Assembly: GCA_049999805.1 (NCBI GenBank)
Contig: JBNGIO010005990.1
Location: 47,450 to 76,707 of the forward strand
DNA length: 29,258 nt
Direction: 5' to 3'
From: Folioceros fuciformis
Taxonomy: Eukaryota > Anthocerotophyta > Anthocerotopsida > Anthocerotales
Position numbers and translations under genes: made by a program. Below the pieces are notes generated by a model that was not told the origin of the DNA, searched no databases, and saw nothing but the letters and a program-made list of their open reading frames with translations. This document shows, piece after piece, positions 17,808 to 26,592 of the stretch (position 1 is its first letter; each line of letters starts with the position of its first letter).

Positions 17808-20790
17808 ATGGGAAAAGCGACCACCCGGTATGAGGTCCTGCACGAGATCAAGGGCTCAATCGAAGCGACCCTCTCCGAAATGCTCACCTTGAAGCGGAAC
17901 AAGCAGAGGGGTCGGGAGCTGCGGGAGCTCATAACGGAGGCTTCTGTCAAGTTTCTTGACCTGCGTCAGGTCTGTTGTCTGACTCTGCTCCATTCTTCCT
18001 CATGTGTCACGTGCTTGCAGAATGGTAGCACTGCTTCAATGCAGAGTGTCGCTGCACTTTGAAACGGGTTCGATTGGTGGTGAGGATCTGCGTAACAAGT
18101 GGTTTTGCAGGTGAATAGGTCGATATTACAGGACGAGGACCGCGTGAAGGCGGAGACGGATAGCCTGAAAGCTCCTTTAGACCATATCACGCTTCAGCTG
18201 CACAATCTCCTGTACGAGAAAACCTACTACATGAAGGCTATCAATACGTGCAAAGACTTCAAATCCAAGTATCCAGACATTCATCTTGTTTCAGAAGAGG
18301 AGTTTTTCAGAGATGCACCGGATGAGCTGAAGTCAGATGAGAAGCTGCGGGAGGATGCACACAAGCTATCGCTACAAAGACTACATTTTGAACTTCACCA
18401 GGTGCTTGTCCCACACGCTTACGTGTGAACAAAGGAGAAGGTGCACAGGTGGCCGAAACCTCTCGGAAGTCTGGGGTCGGCGGTTTTCTTCTAGCTGTCT
18501 GGCGTCATTTAAGCAACAGTCATCAGCAATTTCAGAAGATGGGATGCAGAGTGTTATGCCATCAGACGTCCTGAAATCAGATGAAAATTTTTGTTGCAGA
18601 GGAAGGGTTTATGCGAACAGCGAGAGGTACTTGAAGCCAAGAAGAAGAAGTTGCAGGAAAGCCTTGCCGGCAGGAAGAAGTTTTTATCCAGCCTCCCTTC
18701 GCACCTGAAGACTGTGAAGAAGGCCTCATTGCAAGTGCAGCAGCAACTTGGAATGCTGCATATGAATCGGATGAAGCAGCATCAGCTTGCTGAGCTCTTG
18801 GCCCCACCCTTGTACATATTGTATACACAGCTTGTGACAGAAAGGGAAGCTTCAGGAGAAAATATCGATGTGGAGATCACTGGAAGTGCTAAAGAAGCAC
18901 AAGCAGTTGCTCGCCAGATGATGAGCAGGATGGCAGGTTTGTATCTGAGGACATTGTCAGGATTTCTTTGAGCACTCAGTTGTCACCTGTAGCCATCTGT
19001 CAATGCAAGTGGGAGGGAGTCAGGTTGGGATTGAACTTATGATTGGCAGGTTCGGCCAAAGATGAACTAAGAGGGGATGAAGATGTCGAGGAGGAGGATG
19101 ACTCTCAGAGGCGTAGGAAGAGGGCAAAAAGGGCCCACGAGAAAGGGAATGCAGATGGTGAAGGAGTCTACAATTCTCATCCTTTGGCCGTATTGTTACA
19201 CATTGGCCAAGACCAGAAGCTGTGGACTGAGAAGCAGAGCAAAACGTCGACTTTGCGCTTTGAGTTTTTGCCAAAGGTCAACGTTGTCTGTGCAGGACTT
19301 GATCTCTCACAAGGAGGTGATCAGAGTAACTGGCTTGTTAATCTCTTTCCAGATGATCAAGGTCTGGATTTGCCTAATCAGGTGTGTGCAGTTCAGGATT
19401 TGATTTATGTCAACGCGTACATCACGTCTCTAACAGTCCTGCTTCTCGTCGAATGTAGTCTGGTGCTACACAATTTGGAGGCAATCATCTTTTAGATAAA
19501 AGACGCTCTCTGCGACCGTACAAGTGGGCACAACTGGTGGCTGGCATGGACTTTTTTGCTGAGGCTTCTTTGCAGACACTCAGATCCCCAGATCTGAGAT
19601 GTGCAGCAGTAAGTGAAGGATTGGCTGTTTACCGAGAGCAGCACCGAATCCAGACATTTCTGCAAGCTGTTCTGCAGCGTCGAAAAGCTCTCCTTGCCCT
19701 CAAGTAATTGACTCGGCTCTTGTGGTTACCAGGCTGTGCTAAAAGTACTTCTGCACTGCTTGTCTGGTCAGTAATGCCCCCATAAATAACCACCTTGACA
19801 TGCCTGTCTGTGCAGGGAGCAGCTAGATTGTTTGTTCAAGTTGAAACTACCTCCCGTCAAAGCTGGTGAAGCTCCGTGGGCACAGCACAAGTCAAAATGT
19901 GGGTTACGGAGCTGGTCTGAGGTACAGCCCGTGGATCTTAGAGGGGATGGTGGGGACGTTGAAGGAGGGAGGGAAGATGGGGAGCTTCCATCATCTGCTC
20001 AAGGGGTGAATGGATCATCAGAGGTCTACAGCAGCAAGGAGGCTCATGCTTTAAAAGCATCTCCTACGAAGGATAGAGCACAGCCCAAACAGATGGATGT
20101 AGAAATGTCAGAAAGTGCACGCAATTCGAGCCGCAGATCCGGAGCAAGCAAGCAAGTGTCGACCACAGGAGATCCGTTAGATGGCGGAAATCAAGAAGCT
20201 TCTCTTGGACGACAAGAGTCAGTGAAGGATGGTAAGATGCCTTCTGCGCTCCGCAAGGAAGCACCAAAATCCAAAGAGCCAGCTAAAAACAAAGGATCTT
20301 GGGACAAAAATGGAGAGCGAGATTTCCGAGCTGTCTTGAGGAGAGAGGGACAAAGTGGAGGCAGACACCTCCAGATAGAATTACAGGTAATCATGCCGTG
20401 CCGTGCATCTTCCAAGTGTGTCCACACATATCTCAATGACACAACAATGCTTTGCTCACTACATGGTTTGTCATCAGGTGAAAGTCTCGGTGCAATATCC
20501 CTCCCAGATCCCTGTCTTCCATTTGGACTGGGTATCCACTGAGTCTACAACAAATCCGCATCCAGTAGACGAGCTACTAGATATGGAGGCTAAGGTAGGA
20601 TAATCTCTTGTCTCTACATCCTAGTCCACTGTCACACCTTTGCAGCCCGAAGTTCTGAAGCCTTTGTCCCCTGCGGGTACAGGTGAACAGCCCTGGTGTG
20701 GAATGCGGCAACAACGTCTTGGCAGTTCAGCTTGCCCTGGTGTGCAAGCTTCTTGATGAGTATAATGAGAAGAAGCTAGCTAGAACTTAG
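17808..20790 (+). CDS. THOC5: THO complex subunit 5
   Basis: Eight exons: 17808-17969, 18111-18401, 18600-18936, 19050-19381, 19459-19703, 19816-20386, 20478-20594 and 20683-20790, joining in phase to 720 residues; introns are 77-198 bp. Conserved THOC5 blocks are 'RELRELITEASVKFLDLRQ', 'VNRSILQDEDRVKAETDSLK', 'LQLHNLLYEKTYYMKAI', 'CKDFKSKYPDIHLVSEEEFF', 'RKKFLSSLPSHLKTVKKASL', 'QHQLAELLAPPLYILYTQ', 'SQRRRKRAKR', 'HPLAVLLHIG', 'RPYKWAQLVAGM' and 'LAVYREQHRIQTFL'. Exon 6 (residues 456-646) is a poorly conserved, Ser/Gly/Lys-rich linker with 'REDGELPSS'. The C-terminal part is 'VKVSVQYPSQIPVFHLDW'. THOC5 is part of the nuclear THO/TREX complex that couples transcription with mRNA export and, in plants, small-RNA production. 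Both the linker and the C-terminus look shorter than in Arabidopsis THO5B. Confidence 0.94.
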
Positions 20791-21706
20791 ACATGTGCAC
20801 TACCAGCATGATCTAACTGACTGTGTTTAGCAGGCGCTGTTCTCAAGACTCTTACACTGGAATCTAGTCTTCCTAAAACTAGGATTTGAAATGACTTTTG
20901 AAGAGATGATCGGAGTTCTGTATCTGAAGGCATGGCGAGACTAAAAGGACGAATGAATAGTGGGCAACGGAGCGCGGGACCAGCTCGGCGACAACAATCT
21001 TGAACAAACGTTCCCACGGGCTGCGACTTAAAATAGCAGTGAGTTAGGGGACGGCCTGCTTATTTTAGGGCTCCATGTAAGCAGCCATTGGGAAGCCGGA
21101 ACTTGCGTGGAGTGGACTGATTTCAGATTGGCGAGAGAGTGGCTGAAATAACCGGTATTCGACCGGAAGTGACCGGAAGTCGGGCTGGCCGGCGGGGTTA
21201 CTTCTACGCTGGGCCTGGCTCTGGGGCTCTTGCGCCCCTCCCCCTGTCCTGTTCCGGCGCATGCGCAATTCCGGCCCGGCCGGCACGCCGGCGTAATCAA
21301 GTAGAATCCATGGTGTGTCCGTGACTGTGTGCACTGTGCTGCAGTGCGCCGCTACGGAATTGAGCTCCCAATCCTGCTCTTGTATGACAAATTCATCACC
21401 AGCCCGCTGCTGTGCGCAATTGTTGTTCGCGCATTGGTGAGGGAGGCGACGGAGAAAGGTCGACGGGGGAGGGCGCCTGGGTGAATGGCTTTGGCAGCGG
21501 CGGTGAAAGAGGCGTGATCGTTTCTGCAAGGTTGATTTCGATGTCGGTTCGCCCTACGGGTGCCGGTTTTCGGTCCCATGAATTTGGTGGATAGTAATCC
21601 GATTCGGCGGAAATGGAGCAGAAGCAGGAACAGGAAGAGCTTCTGGAAGTTGAGGTTGCAGTGTGATGGTGGATTGTAGTAGCCGAGAGGAATTCCGCAC
21701 CAGGTG
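20791..21706. other. Intergenic region between THOC5 and an unknown membrane-protein gene
   Basis: About 0.9 kb. The first part should be the THOC5 3' UTR. From about 21180 to 21300 the sequence is GC-rich with CCGG/GGCC self-complementary blocks and may be a promoter. A 154-codon minus-strand frame (21065-21529) has a Ser/Arg/Pro-rich, motif-free composition and is not called. Confidence 0.45.
21161..21180. repeat. Tandem 10-mer GACCGGAAGT x2
   Basis: Two perfect adjacent copies of GACCGGAAGT about 530 bp upstream of the next start codon. A similar ACCGGTATTCGACCGG stretch precedes it. It could be a paired protein-binding site or simple slippage. Confidence 0.5.
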
Positions 21707-22320
21707 ATGAAGATTGAGGTCACGGAGGACAAAGCTGCGATGCGGCCCGCCGGACAGAGCGAGTGCACCAGTTGGGAGCTAATTATGGTGCTGCTTCTGC
21801 ATATTTTTCTCAGAATTGTGGCCTGCGTGTTGCTTCTTCCGGTCTATGTCGTGGAGCTCTTCGCTCTCCACAACGCGGAGCCCGTTCGGAACAAGGCTAC
21901 GGAGTGCGACTGCGAGAGTTGCAGGCGCCAGGTTTGGGAAGGTTCCACGTCCTACGTCAATCCTCTCTTCGGCCAAGATTGGAGCAGCGAGACCTACACC
22001 GAGGAGCAGCAGCAAGAGACGGGGCAGCAGAAAGAGAAGGGGCAGGATGATGTGGTAAGAGTCGTCTTTCTTTGTTTATTTATCGCAATTATTGTACGTC
22101 ACTGTGTGAAAAGGAATAAACGAAAGGCTGATGAGAGATGTGGTGCTCTCTGGCCTGGCAGAGGTATCCGGCGTGGGACGATTCTCAACTGGTACCTGCA
22201 ACTCCGAGCTTAAAGGGCAAGGAGAGGCAGACATTGAATCAACGGAGGAAGACAGCGCTGCCTGTCAGGGCTGTCGCCAGGAAGAAACCCCCGCCAAAGC
22301 CTCAACGGGTGTGGCGGTAG
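21707..22320 (+). CDS. Single-span membrane protein with a CxCxxC motif, family unknown
   Basis: Two exons, 21707-22054 and 22162-22320, across a 107-bp GT-AG intron give 168 residues. Residues 25-52 form one strongly hydrophobic segment ('ELIMVLLLHIFLRIVACVLL' and on), followed by 'ECDCESC' (Cys 67, 69, 72), 'STSYVNPLFGQDWSSETYTE', a Gln/Glu-rich linker and, after the intron, 'RYPAWDDSQLVPATPSLKGK' and a very basic Pro-rich end ('RKKPPPKPQRVWR'). There is no cleavable-looking signal peptide; a signal anchor is more likely. The intron restores a continuous charged tail, which is the main support for the model. I recognise no named family. It is followed, tail to tail, by the glycosyltransferase gene. 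Confidence 0.6.
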
Positions 22321-22727
22321 TCTCGAGAGACGGGAATTTAATTTTATCTACGCGAGTGGTCGTCTCAAGGAGATCTTGGACTTTCTTCAGGTTGGAACGT
22401 GTTTTGCCGTCTTTTCCGATGTGGCACTTACTACCGCATGTTGTCACTCCCCATAAAGAAGGTTCACTGTACATGTATCTATTCAGTCTCACCGTTGAGT
22501 GCATATGTACCAATAACTTCTTATTGCTTTTTACCATTAACTTCTCTTCGGAGTTTCCCTTTCTCCGGCAATTTTCCATAAATGCGGAATCGGTATGTGT
22601 GTGCACACTATTTAGACACACTCCTACTTTAATGCCGCGCCCAACTTGCTTTTACAAGGCCAAGACGCGATGGAAACGCAGAAGAGCTCCCAATAGCCTC
22701 AATTTGATACTGTAGCAAGCAAAGAAG
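22321..22727. other. Convergent 3' region, no gene seen
   Basis: About 400 bp between the stops of two convergent genes. AT-rich, as expected for two opposed 3' UTRs, and several open frames on both strands are short and without motifs. Confidence 0.5.
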
Positions 22728-24541
22728 CTAGATGCTGCTCACGCGTTCAAAAATCATGGACAACAGCGCATGCAACCCAGCCAAATCAGCATGAATAGGC
22801 TGCTTTCTTGCGTAATTTTTACAAGGACGAAGACGATAGAAACACGTATCCCAACCAAGAAACGAGAACAACCAGCTCATGAAGTTCCTCGGCGGCCTTG
22901 TCCCAAGCAGGGAGTACAACCTCAGACCTGCTGCGTGGGTGTAGTTCCTCAAAGCCGTGGTATGAAACAAATAAGGGAAAACCTTCACACGGGCAGACAA
23001 CCGCAATGTTCAGCTCTTTGGACATGTCCAAGTACCACTGGTATTGACAAACCACTCTAGACTCGTGTAAGCTGTGTAATACCTCTATGACTACAGCTCC
23101 AGGCCGTGCAAATATTAAATTCACGTTTTGTGAACCGTGAGGAACAATGAGGAAGTCCTCCTCTGCTACAGCTCGGACCTGCACAGCACCATCATTTTAA
23201 TCCAATGTCACCTCACCATGTGCGATGTGCAGCAGCTGTGGCACCTGTACCTGATCGCAGAAGGAACCCAGTCCACCCTCCCGCTGTTCCACAGGTATAC
23301 CAAGTACTTGGGTAATCAATTTGGCGACCTGTTGGGCAAACACCACAGGGAATCACGTTCCAAATTCTCTTCAACTTGCAGGAAAACAACACGACACCAT
23401 AAGCGAGCAACGGGCCTCCAGTTCGCTGAACAACAGGAGTGAGCACAGGCACAGTGCAAGCCCATGAACTAAACGCACCTGATCTCGGTTGGCGAGGTGC
23501 CGAGCCCCACTCCTGTCCAGAATTACTGCCTTCCTCAGAGGCATTGTTGCATTACTCTTCAAGAGTATACAAGTTGACGTCATGAGAAATCAAGTCCAAC
23601 AAGGTGTTATCCACGGTTGTAAAGCATTGTTGACATTCACAGCGCAGCATTCAGTGAGATGCAGGGTATCCAACTTACAACAGGTATGGAGCAGAACTCG
23701 AGCACTTCAGCTCGCAGTAAGTTATTCGTTTCCGCATTGGGAACATAACGCACGTTGGTCGGGGCTGAGAACAGCACAGCATCCTTAAAGCAGACGGCTT
23801 GTTCCCTCTCCTCTGGAAGTTCTAGGTACCTGACCATGTCCTCCAGACCAGTTGCTGAGAGAAAGCCCTTGGCCCAACGGGAAGTGTCATTCTGAGATGT
23901 AAACCAAAACAACCCACCAGCTTCGAAGTTCCTGGAGAGGAGTAATGCAGGAATAAGCTTCTCTGCCTCGTGATGCGGATTTGGTTTTCCAAAAGGAAGA
24001 AAGCGCTGGTCTGCCACCATGGAGAGGCCATGAATCCAGTCTCCCTCCGGACATACCCCATGCTCCACAGGTATGGTGAGCTTTTCCCCACGGAATCGCA
24101 TGATGGAAGGCATAGCGCCAGTACCATCCCCACCATGAGTCTTGTATGAGGCGTCGTACCGTGGGCCTGCTCCAGGCCCACAGATCACAATCTGATATCC
24201 AAACACAAATTCCATGCATGGCGTTAACACATAAGCAAAACCCAGCAACCAACAGGCAATCACAACACACGTACCCTGGATGAATGGACGCACAAGCGGG
24301 CCCTCGGGAAACATGCAGGGTCACAAACACCCGTGCACAGCTCATGAGCTGACAGGCTTACGGGTGCTGCAATTCGGGATCCGCACGGTGTCGTCGCTGC
24401 GGGGCCTTGCGAGAAGGCATAGGGCAACGTTGTGGGAGAAATGAAGAGGCTCTGTGGGATCCAAATTTGCAGCACCAGGCAGATGAGGAGGAGCAGGGCA
24501 AAGTAGCGTAGGACCAAACCGCGCGTAGCCAACCGCGCCAT
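22728..24541 (-). CDS. GT61-like glycosyltransferase, type II membrane protein
   Basis: Six exons: 24541-24275, 24191-23679, 23556-23479, 23328-23251, 23178-22873 and 22799-22728, in phase, 437 residues; introns are 72-150 bp. Residues 11-28 form a signal anchor ('LRYFALLLLICLVLQIWI'), as in Golgi glycosyltransferases. The lumenal part has 'GDWIHGLSMVADQRFLPFGK', 'PNPHHEAEKLIPALLLSRNF', then 'RKAVILDRSGARHLANRDQV', 'LITQVLGIPVEQREGGLGSF' and 'AEEDFLIVPHGSQNVNLIFA' followed by 'RPGAVVIEV'. The last block matches the 'GxHGAGLTNxxFMRPGAxxIEV' signature of family GT61 (DUF563), here with HGSQNVN instead of HGAGLTN. Plant GT61 enzymes add xylose or arabinose to N-glycans or xylan; the substrate here is unknown. 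Exon 6 and the acceptor of exon 3 are the least certain parts. It is divergent from the SLC25 gene. Confidence 0.72.
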
Positions 24542-24942
24542 CTCTACTCAGCAGAAATGTTGCTCCAGCCGAGGACGGAAACTCATCTCCCTTTCTGTTG
24601 CTTCCCGATCAGTGAGCAGGACCAAGGCATGGCGGGTTGTTGGCAAAACCAGCTTCATCCCGCAGCTAAGGAATTCCCATTTGTGTTGCTTCCGGAAGAG
24701 GAGCGCGAACCTATGTCGGCCAGTTGCTGAGATCAGCTTCGTCAAGCGTTGATGCGTGCGGGTGCCAGCAATCCCATGGCGGGTGTCCCTGCGATTCCAA
24801 CTTAGCGGTCATCGTGGTGCTTGAAGGCCGAAGAGCCCGTGCACCAGTCTGCCAGCCTTCAAACCTTATACGTCATACATACTATAGTTGTCGCTGCACT
24901 GCTAAATTCGAACATTCGCGCAGTTGCTCCACCCCGAGGAGC
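24542..24942. promoter_or_regulatory. Divergent promoter region, glycosyltransferase and SLC25 carrier
   Basis: 401 bp separate the two start codons, so both promoters and 5' UTRs must fit here. TA-rich patches (CTTATACG near 24864, CTATAG near 24890) lie upstream of the carrier start, but none is a clean TATA box. Confidence 0.4.
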
Positions 24943-26502
24943 ATGACAGGAGAGACTCGCGAAATAACAGCGCGGCTGGATCGTGTCGGGAAGCTCCTGT
25001 TAGCAGGTGGGGTGGCAGGTGCTGTTGCCAGGACGTGCACAGCTCCTCTGGACCGTGTGAAGATCCTCTTTCAGGCAAGTATGTGAAAGCATGCGCGCGA
25101 GCAGCTGAGAAGTAGCAGGCTTGGAGTGGAGCTGATGGTGTGTGGGAACCGTGATGGGCAGGTGCAACATGTCAGCCAGTGGGGACTGCGTTCCACGCCC
25201 TACACTTCTGTGGGGCAAGCTCTTTCAAAGATCTGGCTAGAGGAAGGGGCTCGTGCCTACTGGAAAGGGAATGGAGCCAACGTGATCAGGATTTTCCCCT
25301 ACTCTGCTGCGCAGGTATTTCTCAACACTGTCCGTGGATGACAAAGTGCCGTCTGTGCCCCAACGTTAGCGTCATCAGATTGCTGTAGGAGTTCCTCGCA
25401 TCGCAGGTGCTTATCATTCTTCACCTCATCTGCAGGTGGTATTTTCCTGTTGTTCATTCCTCTCCTATGGAGATTGTAAGACACATAAGTTGCTCAACTT
25501 GTCCTGTGCCTTGAATTTCGTCTGTTCTACCGCTCTGATTCTCGACTGTGTTCACAGTTCATGTCCCACGACTACTACAAGGAGCTACTAGCTGGGCCTG
25601 ATTGCAAGCTCGCAGTGCACCAACGACTGTTAGCTGGGGCTCTGGCCGGAATCACAGCAACATCCTTAACCCATCCCCTGGACACATTGCGCTTGAGGCT
25701 GGCGTTGCCAAACCCAGAGTTTTCAGGCATCCTCCACACTCTTCGCACGATTCTGGCCAAGGTAGGGCTCACAACTGCACTTCCATGCTTTTTCTTTCTT
25801 GCAATTCCTGGCATATCTATAGCTTACCATGTCCGTCTGCCTGTCTGTCCAGGAGGGACTTTCCGCTCTGTACAAAGGACTCGCTCCAGCCATCATTGCC
25901 ATCACCCCTTACGCAGCCATTAATTTTGCGTCGTAAGTGCCCGCCCAAACCCCCACTTAGTTACAAAACTGTGTCAAATTTCAATCTTTCCACGCCTTAA
26001 TCAGCTGGTTGTGCATTCATCAGCTATGACATGTTGAAGAAATTGGTTTACGAAACCGGCCAAATCCAGGAGACTGCACCCATCACCCTGCTGATAGGCT
26101 CAGCTGCAGGCATGGTGGCCACAACCACATGCTACCCTTTAGACACAATTCGTAGGCGAATGCAGGTGAGATATATCCCTACTTTGATTCCAGCCAACTC
26201 ATCTCTCTCGCACACACTTACAACCGATCTGCAGATGCAAACCGCATCCTACGCCAGCACTTGGCAGGCACTCACAACCGTTTACCACCGTGAAGGCGTA
26301 AGGTACACTATGTAGCCAATCAACCCGTTGTTTCCTCAGCTCCTTCAACAACTGACATGAAACTAGTTGACTTAATTGCAGAGGCTACTACCGTGGCTTG
26401 TGGGCGACCTCCATCAAGATCGTGCCTCAGAACGGCATCAGATTTGTAGCCTATGACATCCTCAAGACCCTCCTAGGCATCTCCAAGAGTGCCAAGGACT
26501 GA
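24943..26502 (+). CDS. Mitochondrial carrier family (SLC25) protein
   Basis: Seven exons: 24943-25074, 25162-25314, 25558-25761, 25853-25932, 26024-26165, 26235-26302 and 26382-26502, in phase, 299 residues, the usual family length. Three carrier repeats each have the PxDxx[KR] signature: 'PLDRVK' (35-40), 'PLDTLR' (135-140) and 'PLDTIR' (228-233). Aromatic and Gly motifs after each are present ('EEGARAYWKGNGANVIRIFP', 'EGLSALYKGLAPAIIAITPY', 'EGVRGYYRGLWATSIKIVPQ'). The best resemblance is to plant adenine-nucleotide or CoA-type carriers (the ADNT, CoAc and TAAC/PAPST groups); the substrate cannot be fixed. There is no long transit peptide, so the inner mitochondrial membrane is more likely than plastid. 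Intron 1 begins CAG|GCAAGT and is a GC-AG intron; the junction restores 'ILFQVQ'. The gene converges with SECA1, stops about 90 bp apart. Confidence 0.92.
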
Positions 26503-26592
26503 ACCTTCGTTTTATATATCCATACCTTTCCTCACTCTCTGCAAGAAGCTCGAGGAGGCGAAAAAATGTTTGCTCCAAGAACCAGACAGGCA

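Noticed and set aside
21065-21529. 154-codon minus-strand frame
   Set aside because: Arg/Ser/Pro-rich with no hydrophobic or domain pattern, in a GC-rich likely promoter.
22131-22715. 194-codon plus-strand frame overlapping the second exon of the membrane-protein gene
   Set aside because: Frame 'RYPAWDDSQLV...' with a good acceptor explains the first part better; the rest is 3' UTR.
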